Assembly (NCBI RefSeq): GCF_002798405.1
Contig: NZ_PGGV01000039.1
Coordinates: 6,321 to 67,229, forward strand
Direction of reading: 5' to 3'
From: Glycomyces xiaoerkulensis
GTDB lineage: Bacteria > Actinomycetota > Actinomycetes > Mycobacteriales > Micromonosporaceae
Length of the DNA: 60,909 nucleotides
Shown here one piece after another: positions 25,836 through 34,716 of this stretch. Position numbers and translations under genes: made by a program. The notes under the pieces are model-generated. The model did no database searches and had not been told where the DNA came from. It saw only the letters and a program-made list of their open reading frames with translations. Numbering within the stretch: the stretch's first letter is position 1; every line of letters starts with the position of its first letter.

Positions 25836-28070
25836 GTGATCGACCCCTCGACGAGCGAAGTCCTGATCCCCGCCCGCGACGACGACGGCATCCGCGCGGT
25901 CGGCCGTGAATACATCGACCTGGGATTCGGCGAAGGCACGTCCCTGTTCGACCGGGGCAGACCGCTGTGGAACGCCGAAACGGTCGGTGAACTCCACCGC
26001 TGCTACAACCTCCGGCCGGACGAAGGCAGCGACAAGTTCCACGAGAAGCTCGAACGGCAACTGGCCGACGCCTCCGACGACGCCAAGCTCCTCATGGCCG
26101 AACTGCTCGCGCTGCAGTCCCTCCCCCTGCTCAAGGGCAATCTCAGGCCGAGCAGCAAGATCGAACGAGTGGAGCGGGTGCTCCACTGGATGCGCAAGCG
26201 CGTCGAGATCCCGGACCACGTCCTGGACGCCTTCCACGAGGGCACCTGGAACGGCGGCACCGGAGCGCACACGATGCTGTGGAAATGGCTCTTCGATGCG
26301 GTGGAACTGCTCACGAGCTGGTTCCGACTGCCCGAAGACGAGCGGTCGCGCATCATCGCCGACCCCTGGGCCTGGCGCGACTGGGTCCGCACAGCCGGAG
26401 GGATGGCCTCCATGACCGAGGCGCTGCTCTACCTCGCCTTCCCCGGATACTTCCTCCCGATCGTCAATGTCGAGCACAAGCGCAGGATCCGCGCGGCATT
26501 CGGGCACCTGCTGCCCCACGGCGAGGCCACCGGCGACCCCGACCGGGACCTGTTCGAGATCACGTTGCGCCTGCAACGGCAGCACGGCGACCGGATCGAC
26601 CTCTACAAGCGGCCGTTCAGGGACGAATGGAGGACGGCGATACGGCCCGGCGACGAACAGCGGGCCTGGTTCCTCCGCCCGCCGCAGGGCGGCGAAACAG
26701 GGCCGTCGCCGTGGACCGATCAGGGCTCGATCACCTTCCCCGGCGCCCGCCTCGGTCCGCTGCCGCAGACCATGGACCGGGCGGTGATCCGGAGTGCGGT
26801 CGAGAGCGGCTACGGCCACCTCGACTACGCCGACCGCCTGGCGCTGACCACGGAGATCCACTCGTTCTGGTCGCTGATCCAGCCCGACGACCTGGTGGTG
26901 ACCGTAGTCGACGACCGGCTCTGGGCCGGCGTGGTCAAAAGTGAACCGACGCTCGGCACGGAGCCCGGAGCGGAACTGCACCGCGAGGTCGACTGGTACA
27001 ACGAGAGGCCGATGGCGCTCGCCAATGCGCCGCAGTCGCTGCGGGCGGCGCTCCAACGCTCCGACCGGATCGTCGATATCAGCGGCGAGCTCAAGGAACT
27101 GTCGCAGTTGATCGGACTCGAGGCCGACTCGACCGAGGAGGCACGGCAGACCCCTCCCGTGGTCGATCCGCTCGATCCCGCACGGCTGCAGCGGCTGTCC
27201 GAGCGGATCCACTACGACCCCGACTGGCTGGGCGACCTGGTATCGCTGGTCAAGAGCCGGAAGCAGATCGTGCTCTACGGGCCGCCGGGAACCGGCAAAA
27301 CCTATCTGGCCCAGGAACTCGCGGCGCACCTCACCGACCGCGACGCGGTGGAACTGGTGCAGTTCCATTCCTCCTATTCCTACGAGGACTTCTTCGAGGG
27401 TTTCCGGCCGACTCCCGCCAAGGACGGCTCAGTCGGGTTCGAGTTGAGGCCGGGGCCGCTCCGCGACCTGGCGCGCAAGGCGCACAACGATCCCCGTCCG
27501 CACGTGCTCATCATCGACGAGATGAACCGCGCCGACCTGTCGAGGGTCTTCGGTGAGCTCTATTTCCTCCTGGAGTACCGCGAGCGCTCGGTCCGCCTGC
27601 AGTACTCGCCCGGCGAATCGTTCTCGCTGCCGGAGAACGTCTACCTCATCGGCACCATGAACACCGCCGACCGGTCGATCGCGCTGCTCGACGCCGCGAT
27701 CCGGCGCCGGTTCGCGTTCGAGGAGATGCATCCCGAGGAGTGGCCGGTGCGCGATCTCCTCACCCGATCGCTGGGCGGCGACGCCACCGACGATCCGCGT
27801 CCGGCGCTGCTGCGGGCGCTGAACGAGGCCATCCCCGAATCGGACCGAGACTTCAAGATCGGTCCCTCGTACCTCATGGGCTCCGAGGCCGAGACCGACG
27901 CCGGGCTCGCCCGGATATGGCGGCACGACCTGCTGCCGCTGCTGGAGGAGCACTTCCACGGCAGGCTCGGCCGTACCGAAATCAACGACCGGTTCGGACT
28001 CGACGCCGTCCGGCGGGCGACCGGAGCGGCGGCGAACCCGGACGCGGACCGGGAGCAGAACGCGACGTGA
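25836..28070 (+). CDS. mcrB: McrB-type AAA+ GTPase of a modification-dependent restriction system
   Basis: 744 residues from GTG at 25836, with GAAAGG upstream. Residues about 1-300 are a helical region of unknown family. Residues about 306-425 resemble a PUA/EVE-like reader (SFWSLIQPDDLVVT, then LHREVDWY near ELHREV). The C-terminal AAA+ domain has Walker A GPPGTGKTY (482-490, Lys488), Walker B VLIIDEMNRADLSR and the McrB signature GTMNTADRS, the GTP-specificity motif of the family. GTG of mcrC overlaps its TGA. It should form the ring that translocates or activates McrC when modified DNA is bound. Confidence 0.93.
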   Translation: MIDPSTSEVLIPARDDDGIRAVGREYIDLGFGEGTSLFDRGRPLWNAETVGELHRCYNLRPDEGSDKFHEKLERQLADASDDAKLLMAELLALQSLPLLKGNLRPSSKIERVERVLHWMRKRVEIPDHVLDAFHEGTWNGGTGAHTMLWKWLFDAVELLTSWFRLPEDERSRIIADPWAWRDWVRTAGGMASMTEALLYLAFPGYFLPIVNVEHKRRIRAAFGHLLPHGEATGDPDRDLFEITLRLQRQHGDRIDLYKRPFRDEWRTAIRPGDEQRAWFLRPPQGGETGPSPWTDQGSITFPGARLGPLPQTMDRAVIRSAVESGYGHLDYADRLALTTEIHSFWSLIQPDDLVVTVVDDRLWAGVVKSEPTLGTEPGAELHREVDWYNERPMALANAPQSLRAALQRSDRIVDISGELKELSQLIGLEADSTEEARQTPPVVDPLDPARLQRLSERIHYDPDWLGDLVSLVKSRKQIVLYGPPGTGKTYLAQELAAHLTDRDAVELVQFHSSYSYEDFFEGFRPTPAKDGSVGFELRPGPLRDLARKAHNDPRPHVLIIDEMNRADLSRVFGELYFLLEYRERSVRLQYSPGESFSLPENVYLIGTMNTADRSIALLDAAIRRRFAFEEMHPEEWPVRDLLTRSLGGDATDDPRPALLRALNEAIPESDRDFKIGPSYLMGSEAETDAGLARIWRHDLLPLLEEHFHGRLGRTEINDRFGLDAVRRATGAAANPDADREQNAT

Positions 28071-29269
28071 CCGACCCCGTGGTGCTGGACGAGTTCCAGC
28101 AGCGGCCCGAAGTCCGCACCATCGACCACGACACCGCCGCCGCGCTCAGGGAGACCGGACTGGTCAAGGTCGCACCCGCGCCGGGCGGACGGTGGGGCCT
28201 GCGCGCCACCGGCAAGGTCGGCGCGGTCCGCATCGGCGACCTGGACGTCCAGGTCCAGCCCAAAATGGGCATCTCGCGGCTGCTGTTCCTGATCGGATAC
28301 GCCAAGAACCCGAACTTCCGCCCCGAGGACGCCCCCGGAGCCGCCGAGGCCGACCTGTGGCCGGCGCTGGCCGAGTCCCTCGTCCGGTACGCCGAACGCG
28401 CGCTGGCCCGCGGCCCGATCCGGGGATACGCGTCGGTCGACGCCGCCTCGCCAGTGCTCCGGGGCCGCATGAGAGTGGCCGACCAGATCGGCGCCCGTCC
28501 CGGCCAGTCGTTCCCCCTGGAAGTGCGGTACGACGAGCACACCACCGATGTCGTCGAGAACCGGCTGCTCCGGACGGCGTTGCGGAGCATGGCCGACGTG
28601 CCCAGGCTGCCCGACGGGATACCGGCGCGGATCGCCCGGCTCGACGCACATCTCGGCGGGGCCGGAGTCCTGGCCGACACGAGGTCGATCCCGGAATGGT
28701 CGACCACCCGCCTCAACGCGCACTACACCGACGCACTCCGGATCGCCGAGATCGTGCTCCGCCACCAGTCGACGGAGACGGACCCCGGCGGGATGAACGT
28801 GGCGTCGTTCGTGGTCCCCGTACACCAGGTCTTCGAGGACTTCGTCACCGTGGCGTTGCGCGAGTCGTTCACCCGCCTCCGAGGACGGGTCGACGACCAG
28901 TTCCGCGGCCACCTCGACAACCAGCGGACCATCCAGATCAGAGCCGATGTCATCGTGTCCACGGGAAGCGGGACGGACGCGGTCTTGGACGCCAAGTACA
29001 AGTTCCAGGACAAGAGCGGCAACAATACCGACCACTTCCAGATCGTGTCCTATTGCACCGCGCTCGCCGCGACGACGGGTTGCCTGGTCTACGCCCACGG
29101 ACTTCGGGAACCGGAGTGGCTGAGCGTCCGGAACTCCCCCATCCGCATCCTCAGGTTCCCTCTCGACCTCGAGGCGCCACCGACCACGATCCTCCGAAAG
29201 ATCGGCGAGCTGGCCGAGCAGGTGCTCGGCCCCCTTCGCACTGGCCGCTCCAACGCGAACCTCGATTGA
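28067..29269 (+). CDS. mcrC: McrC-type endonuclease subunit
   Basis: 400 residues. The N-terminal half carries the McrC core (VGAVRIGDLDVQVQPKMG). The C-terminal PD-(D/E)xK nuclease has an Asp in IQIRADVIV and the motif DAKYK (about 307-311), as in E. coli McrC. The GTG start overlaps the McrB stop by 4 bp (GTGA), so the two subunits are coupled. Predicted role: the cleavage subunit that docks on the McrB ring and cuts DNA carrying modified bases. Confidence 0.93.
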   Translation: MTDPVVLDEFQQRPEVRTIDHDTAAALRETGLVKVAPAPGGRWGLRATGKVGAVRIGDLDVQVQPKMGISRLLFLIGYAKNPNFRPEDAPGAAEADLWPALAESLVRYAERALARGPIRGYASVDAASPVLRGRMRVADQIGARPGQSFPLEVRYDEHTTDVVENRLLRTALRSMADVPRLPDGIPARIARLDAHLGGAGVLADTRSIPEWSTTRLNAHYTDALRIAEIVLRHQSTETDPGGMNVASFVVPVHQVFEDFVTVALRESFTRLRGRVDDQFRGHLDNQRTIQIRADVIVSTGSGTDAVLDAKYKFQDKSGNNTDHFQIVSYCTALAATTGCLVYAHGLREPEWLSVRNSPIRILRFPLDLEAPPTTILRKIGELAEQVLGPLRTGRSNANLD

Positions 29270-29450
29270 CTCCTTGCTCTCTCCCGAGCGAATCGCAACC
29301 AGGAAGAAGGCTCGTCGGCCATCCCGAGCCAGGATTGCCGCCTGCGCAACCGAATTCAACCAAAGTCGGATATCCGACACAGGCCGACACGTGTGCGACA
29401 CACAGGATGATCTTGTAACCAACCGGTCACGATATCCACAATCCCGGATC

Positions 29451-30299
29451 ATGACGGAAAGTGACGGAGCGATCCCTGGCCCTCCTCCCCTGATGGAGCT
29501 GGGCCGCCAACTCATCTCCGAACGGACCCGGCCCCGACCGCGGCTGCCCAAGGGGTACGAGAAGACCGACATCCCGCGGGACATCTGCTCGCCGAAGACC
29601 CTGACACGTCTGGAGTCCGGGCGGTATCGCGGGCTCAAGGTCGGTACCGTGCTCGCGCTGCTCCGCTTCTACCGGACGCCGTACGAGCTGATGGACCACA
29701 TCGCACGGCTCGCGGAGGCAGCCAGAGCAAGAGACTGGTGCAGCCACTACGCGAGCGTCCTGGAAGACCGCGGCTGGTTCTACCAGCAGTGCGAGGACAA
29801 TGCCGGTTACCTGGCATTCCACTCGTTCTCAGTGCTCCCCTCGCGCATCCAGAGCGAGGCGTACTGCCGGATGATCCGAGATACGAGCGGCGTCTCCGGT
29901 GAAGACGAGTTCGACTGGGATGAGGGGCTGGAGTTCCGGATGACACGGCGTGAACGCTGGATCAGGTCCGAGCGCCCGGCCATGTTCCTGCTCGGTGAGG
30001 CCGCGCTGACGATCGACCTCGGCCCCGAGAAGGAAGAGATCCTGGCCGATCTGGGCAAGATCTCTGCCCTCCCCTTCGCCGATGTCCGGGTCATTCCGTT
30101 CAGCGCCGGCCGCTACAACCTGCAGACCTGGACGTTGAAGCTGCTGGAATACGACGACGGCGAGGAGACCATACTCAACGTCGAGGCGCCTCGGGGCTCG
30201 GGATTCATTCCCGCCGACTCGACGCGAGGTAGGTTCTTCACCGGTGCCTTCAAGCAGGCATCGGGCAAGTCGATCGCATTGGAGGACTTCCTGAAATGA
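29451..30299 (+). CDS. XRE-like regulator with DUF5753 (Scr1 type)
   Basis: 282 residues. An N-terminal helix-turn-helix-like region (about 14-70) contains SPKTLTRLESGRYRGLK; it has an extra basic stretch between helices 1 and 2 compared with ordinary XRE domains. Residues about 110-275 match DUF5753 (HSFSVLPSRIQSEAY, LGEAALTI, LPFADVRVIPF). Its ATG follows 181 bp after mcrC. The TGA overlaps the start of the DUF397 gene. Such pairs act as regulator/anti-regulator couples in actinobacterial development and possibly toxin control; here the role is unknown. Confidence 0.88.
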   Translation: MTESDGAIPGPPPLMELGRQLISERTRPRPRLPKGYEKTDIPRDICSPKTLTRLESGRYRGLKVGTVLALLRFYRTPYELMDHIARLAEAARARDWCSHYASVLEDRGWFYQQCEDNAGYLAFHSFSVLPSRIQSEAYCRMIRDTSGVSGEDEFDWDEGLEFRMTRRERWIRSERPAMFLLGEAALTIDLGPEKEEILADLGKISALPFADVRVIPFSAGRYNLQTWTLKLLEYDDGEETILNVEAPRGSGFIPADSTRGRFFTGAFKQASGKSIALEDFLK

Positions 30300-30493
30300 C
30301 GAGCATCGGGCCGTGGCGCAAGTCCAGCCGCAGCGGCGCGAACCAGGACGACAACTGCGTGGAGGTCCGTCTCAACGGCGAAACCCCGCAGGTGTCCGAC
30401 AGCAAGCTCGCCGACGACCGCCCCATCCTCACCGTCGACGCGAGCAGCTACAACGCTCTACTCGCATGGGTGAAGGACGCCCCCGGGCAGTAG
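30296..30493 (+). CDS. DUF397 domain small protein
   Basis: 65 residues. The WRKSSRSGANQDDNCVEV opening is the classical DUF397 signature, followed by VSDSKLADDRPILTV. It is the usual partner of a DUF5753 XRE protein and overlaps that gene by 4 bp (ATGA), confirming both boundaries. Confidence 0.93.
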   Translation: MTSIGPWRKSSRSGANQDDNCVEVRLNGETPQVSDSKLADDRPILTVDASSYNALLAWVKDAPGQ

Positions 30494-30655
30494 TGGTCGC
30501 GACAGCCCGGCGTGGAGGCAAGCGGGCTGCCGCCCACAAAGCACAGCACCATCCATCGCGTCGGCGGCGGCACCGAGAACCCGCCGCCGATCGCCTTCCC
30601 TCGAGCGACACCGTCCAGCGCTTCGGCGGCGATCGGGCGACCGCTAGCACGATTC

Positions 30656-30705
30656 CATGCAACTATGGTTCATGCAAGTATACTTGCATGAACCATAGTT
30701 GCATG
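30656..30705. repeat. Perfect 50-bp palindrome with nested CATGCAA repeats and a central -10 box
   Basis: Two uninterrupted 25-bp arms (30656-30680 and 30681-30705) are exact reverse complements with no spacer. The heptamer CATGCAA occurs at 30656 and 30671, and its complement TTGCATG at 30684 and 30699, so copies are 15 bp apart in each arm. The centre is GTATAC, which contains TATACT (30679-30684), a near-consensus -10 that reads the same on both strands. The ATPase ribosome site AGGGAGG starts six bases after the palindrome. It is AT-rich against its GC-rich surroundings. Probably an operator for autoregulation, or a cruciform or RNA hairpin element. Confidence 0.9.
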
Positions 30706-30720
30706 AGATTAGGGAGGTTC

Positions 30721-32175
30721 ATGGACAAGCCCGCGGTGCTCTTCGACCGGGACCGCGAATGGCGGGCCCTGGACCGGTTCGTCAACAGCCCCGCGCCCGA
30801 ACCGACGCTCGGCATCGTCAGCGGCAGGCGACGCCAAGGCAAGACCTTCCTGCTGCAGGCCCTCACCCACGCCACCGGCGGGTTCTACTTCGCCGCCGAA
30901 GAGGCCACCGAACGTGAATCCCTGGCCCAGCTCGGCCGGGCCCTGGCCGACTACCTCCAGACCCCCGGCACCTTCGAGTTCGACTCCTGGAACGAGGCGC
31001 TGAACCAGGTCCTGGAGCACTGCGCGGGCCGCAGCGTCGTCATCGACGAGTTCCCCTACCTGATCGGCGCCTCCCCAGCCCTCCCGTCGATCATCCAGCA
31101 CCAGATCGACTCCCGCGAGCGGGCGTGGACCGAGGCCGCGCCGACCCGCCTGATCCTGTGCGGGTCGGCGATGGCGACCATGGGCGGCCTGCTCAGCGGC
31201 GACGCCCCCCTGCGCGGGCGAGCCTCCCTCGAGCTGATCGTCAAACCGTTCGACTACCGCACCGCCGCCGAATTCTGGCAGGCCGACGACCCGAGGCTCG
31301 CCGCACTCCTGCACGCCGTCACCGGCGGCACCCCCGCCTACCGCACCCGGTACGTCGACCATCATGCGCCGCGGGACCTCTCCGAGTTCGACGACTGGGT
31401 GATCGGCCACGTGCTCGACGACCGGAGCCCCCTCTACCGCGAGGCCCGCTACCTCATCACCACCGAGAGCGGCGTCCGCAGCCCCTCGCTGTACCACGCC
31501 GTACTCGGTGCCATCGCCGCCGGCCGCCACACCCGGGGCGGCATCGCCGAGCACTGCGGACGCCAGGCCTCCGACCTCACCCACGCCCTTTCGGTCCTCG
31601 AAGACTGCGACCTGATCCGCATCGAGCCCGACGCCTTCAAGGCCAACCGGCACCTGTTCCGCATCAACGAGCCGCTGATCGAGTTCTACGAAGCGATCAT
31701 GCGCCGCTCCTGGTCCCGGCTCGAACTCGGCCAGGCCGCCTCGGTCTGGGAGGAGAGCAAGCCGCAGTTCCACAGCCGGGTGATGGGCCCGCACTTCGAG
31801 CAACTGTGCCGCGCCTACACCGCCTCCGGCGACCGATTCGGAGCCTTCCCCGCCGCGGTGGCCGCCGGGACCATGACCGACCAGCGGACCCGCACCCCGA
31901 TCGAGATCGACGTCGTCGCCACCGGCCCGACCGAGCCGGGACGGCCGAGCGAGGTGCTCTGCATCGGCGAAGCGAAGTGGGGCACCCGCATGGACCTGCA
32001 CCACCTCGCGAGGCTCGCCCGGGTGCGGGACTTGCTGGAACGCAAGCACCACCGGGCCGCCGACGCGGCCCTGGCCTGCTTCAGCGCCGCCGGGTTCAGC
32101 GACGACCTCACCGCCGAGGCGGCGAAGGACCCCCGGATCCAACTGATCGGGCTCGACGAGCTCTACCGCTCCTAA
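30721..32175 (+). CDS. AAA ATPase (archaeal-type, ATPase_2) fused to a DUF234-like nuclease domain
   Basis: 484 residues. N-terminal ATPase: Walker A GRRRQGKT with Lys41, Walker B VVIDEFPYL with Asp109-Glu110, and a sensor-like ILCGSAMA. A winged-helix-like middle (about 265-330) has VLGAIAAGRHTRGGIAEHCG. The C-terminal region has the PD-(D/E)xK pattern: Asp397 in IEIDVV, then Glu417-Ala-Lys419 in GEAKW. ATG at 30721 has AGGGAGG only three bases away; in-frame ATGs at 30688 and 30703 lie inside the palindrome. This architecture is common in archaea and scattered in actinobacteria, without settled function. Confidence 0.88.
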   Translation: MDKPAVLFDRDREWRALDRFVNSPAPEPTLGIVSGRRRQGKTFLLQALTHATGGFYFAAEEATERESLAQLGRALADYLQTPGTFEFDSWNEALNQVLEHCAGRSVVIDEFPYLIGASPALPSIIQHQIDSRERAWTEAAPTRLILCGSAMATMGGLLSGDAPLRGRASLELIVKPFDYRTAAEFWQADDPRLAALLHAVTGGTPAYRTRYVDHHAPRDLSEFDDWVIGHVLDDRSPLYREARYLITTESGVRSPSLYHAVLGAIAAGRHTRGGIAEHCGRQASDLTHALSVLEDCDLIRIEPDAFKANRHLFRINEPLIEFYEAIMRRSWSRLELGQAASVWEESKPQFHSRVMGPHFEQLCRAYTASGDRFGAFPAAVAAGTMTDQRTRTPIEIDVVATGPTEPGRPSEVLCIGEAKWGTRMDLHHLARLARVRDLLERKHHRAADAALACFSAAGFSDDLTAEAAKDPRIQLIGLDELYRS

Positions 32176-34499
32176 GGCGCATCGATGACCTGGGTGGCGA
32201 CGGTGACGGTGTCGCTGAGACGGTTGCGGGAGCGCATGAGTCCGTCGGGCCGCTCGGTGAAGCCGTCGAGGCCTTCGAGGCCGTGGGACTGGTCGAACAC
32301 GGTGAAGTCGAGCAGGTGGGCCTGACCGTGGACGGTGACGGTGACCCCTTCGTCGGGGACATTGTAGAACCAGATCTGCGTCGGGCCCTCGCCATCGGCC
32401 GGCGGGTCGATCTCCGCGCTCGCGGTAGTGCCGTCCGGCAGGGCGACCTCGGCTCGTTCGGGTCCGCCGTCGACGGCCAGCCACATCGTGTTCGCCCCGC
32501 GCGGCGAGGAGAGGTGGAGCGTCACCGAGCCGGCCTCCTGGGCGACGTAGGCGGCCTGCGGCGGCTCCAGGTCGACCGGGTCGGCCGTGCCGTGGCCGGT
32601 GACCGGCGCGGACGCGGCGACGTAGGCCTCCGGCAGCCCGGAGCCTTCCAGGCCGTCCTCGGTGACGTACCGGGAGGTCCACTCCGAACGGTCCCGGTCC
32701 CGGCTCACCCACGCCGCGACGCCGCTGTCGGCGTCGATCACATAGGACAAATAGGCTTGGCGGGGGCGGTCGGCGTCGAACCGGTCGACCGCCAATCCGG
32801 CGGCGACCAGCGCCAGCGCCGACACCGCTGCGGTCGAGGGCACGAACCACGGCGCCCGGGTCGCCGTGCCGCCGAACATGGTCGCCACCGGCAGCACCGG
32901 GGCGGCGAACAGGACGATCAGCACCGCCGGGACGGCGGCGAGCTCCATGCCGAACGCCTCGATGAGGTTCGACGTCCAGCTCAGTTGCACCACCACGGGC
33001 ACCAGTGACAGCGCGAAGACCGCGTAGCCGACCGCGCGGAGCGCCCGGCGGCGCCGCTCGAGGGCCATCGCGACCACCAGGCCGACCGCGGCCAGCGCGG
33101 GCACGGCGAATACGAACGAGGCTCCGGGGACGGCGAAGGCGGTGGCGATGCCGAGCCCGGCCAGCCACATCAGCGGCGCCAGCGCCAGGGCCGCGCGGCC
33201 GAGCACGCCGCGCAGGAGCACGTACCAGGCGGCCACCGCCGCGAGTGCGAACGCCAGGATCGCCAGGTAGTAGAAGGTGCGGTTGAACAGCAGGCCGAAG
33301 GTGTCGGCGTAGCCGGGGCGGAGTGCCTGCAGGGCGGGCCACAGGCCTATCGCCGCCGCGGCCGCGAGCGTGATGGGCGCGGTGAAGGCGAGGCAGGCTC
33401 CGGCCAGGCGCGGCAGGCTCAGCAGGCGCCGCGCCCGCGCGAGACCGGCCGCCGCCAGGGCGGCGGCGAGACCGGCGAAGGCGAGCGGCGCGTTCCATGC
33501 CTGGTCGTAGTGGATCAGGGCGCCGAGGAACCCGAAGAAGGTCCGGTCGCGGTCAGCCTCCAGTTCGGTCAGGTCCATGCCGGACAGTTCGCGGGCGACG
33601 CCGAGGGCGTTCTCGCCGTGGTGCTGGAGGCTGGCCGGGTCGAGGTGGTCGGTGTCGTCGCGCGGGGTGTGGTACCAGGAGGCGCCGCCGATGAAGGCGG
33701 TGTTGAGGCCGATGTACCCGGCTTCGGCGAAGCGGGTGAAGTCGGTGTCGTTGGGCAGTTGCCGGTAGGCCTCGATGGCCGAGGAGTCGCCGTGCGGGTG
33801 GGGTGCGGCCGAGGCGAATAGGTCGATCAGCTCGGCGTTGGCCTCCGAGGTCTCGAACATCAGGGAGGGTCCGGAGACGCCGCGCGCCTCCAGGTTGTGG
33901 ACGACTGTCGGCCGGTCGGTCGCCGGGTGGGCGCGGGTGTAGGCCTCGGCGCCGAGCAGTCCCATCTCCTCGCCGTCGGTCAGCAGCACGACGATGTCGT
34001 TGCGGTGGGGGCGGTCGAGGCTGAGCGCCCGAGCGGTCTCGACGAGGGCGGCGACTCCGGAGGCGGCGTCGGCCGCGCCGGGTCCCGAGGGCACCGAGTC
34101 GTAGTGGGAGGTGAGCAGGACCGTGCCGGTGGGGTCGGTGCCCGGCAGGGTCGCGACGATGTTCGCGACCGAGCCGAAGTGGACCCGGCCGTCGGCGGTG
34201 TCGCGGGCCGGTCCGGTCTCGACCTCGACGTTGAAGCCAAGCGTCTCGAGCCGGTCGACCAGGAGGTCCCTGACTCGGTCGTTGGCGTCCGTGCCGATGG
34301 GGTGGGGTTCGGCGGCGACGGCCTCGACGGTGTCCCAGGCGCGGTCGGCGCTGAAGGCGCGTTCGGGAGCGTCGGCGGGTGCGGGCGACGGCGAGGCGGT
34401 GTCGGCGGCCCAGTTCGCGACGGCGAGCCCGGCCAGGACGGCCAGGAGCGCCAGCGCGGCCCAGGGGCGGGCGGGCAGAGCGAGTATGCGGCCGTTCAT
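32172..34499 (-). CDS. M28-family metallopeptidase with a multi-helix membrane domain
   Basis: 775 residues. One N-terminal anchor helix (about 12-32) is followed by an M28 aminopeptidase domain (about 50-330), with zinc-site motifs SHYDSVPSGPGAADAASG, TDGEEMGL and a late WYHTPRDD histidine. Then about eight membrane helices (340-570) and a C-terminal extracytoplasmic beta-rich domain (about 590-760). This layout resembles Fxna/ER-type M28 membrane peptidases. GAGGA precedes the ATG at 34499. Its stop overlaps the stop of the ATPase gene by 3-4 bp in convergent orientation. Confidence 0.88.
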   Translation of the reverse strand: MNGRILALPARPWAALALLAVLAGLAVANWAADTASPSPAPADAPERAFSADRAWDTVEAVAAEPHPIGTDANDRVRDLLVDRLETLGFNVEVETGPARDTADGRVHFGSVANIVATLPGTDPTGTVLLTSHYDSVPSGPGAADAASGVAALVETARALSLDRPHRNDIVVLLTDGEEMGLLGAEAYTRAHPATDRPTVVHNLEARGVSGPSLMFETSEANAELIDLFASAAPHPHGDSSAIEAYRQLPNDTDFTRFAEAGYIGLNTAFIGGASWYHTPRDDTDHLDPASLQHHGENALGVARELSGMDLTELEADRDRTFFGFLGALIHYDQAWNAPLAFAGLAAALAAAGLARARRLLSLPRLAGACLAFTAPITLAAAAAIGLWPALQALRPGYADTFGLLFNRTFYYLAILAFALAAVAAWYVLLRGVLGRAALALAPLMWLAGLGIATAFAVPGASFVFAVPALAAVGLVVAMALERRRRALRAVGYAVFALSLVPVVVQLSWTSNLIEAFGMELAAVPAVLIVLFAAPVLPVATMFGGTATRAPWFVPSTAAVSALALVAAGLAVDRFDADRPRQAYLSYVIDADSGVAAWVSRDRDRSEWTSRYVTEDGLEGSGLPEAYVAASAPVTGHGTADPVDLEPPQAAYVAQEAGSVTLHLSSPRGANTMWLAVDGGPERAEVALPDGTTASAEIDPPADGEGPTQIWFYNVPDEGVTVTVHGQAHLLDFTVFDQSHGLEGLDGFTERPDGLMRSRNRLSDTVTVATQVIDAP

Positions 34500-34716
34500 C
34501 GGCGGTCCTCGGGGTTCGGAGCCGGGGGACGCACCCACTGTACTGGTCGGCGCTCGCTTGATGTCGACCTCCGGTGCCGATCGCGACCTGAGCGAACGAT
34601 TCCCGGCGGCCCGCGGCGCGCCCGGTGACCCCGGTCGGTGTTCACATGGGACCTTGTGCCGAAACGCCTTCTGGGCCACCATAAGGGCGAATAGCCCAGA
34701 CCCCCTGGAGCCCGGC

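Noticed and set aside
30656..30705. Palindrome as terminator of the DUF397 gene
   Set aside because: It lies 160 bp after the DUF397 stop, has no U-tract, and carries a central TATACT plus a directly following ribosome site, so an operator/promoter role fits better; not fully excluded.
30709..33498. 929-residue minus-strand frame
   Set aside because: Antisense to the ATPase-nuclease gene and out of frame with the M28 peptidase; composition typical of GC-rich shadow ORFs.
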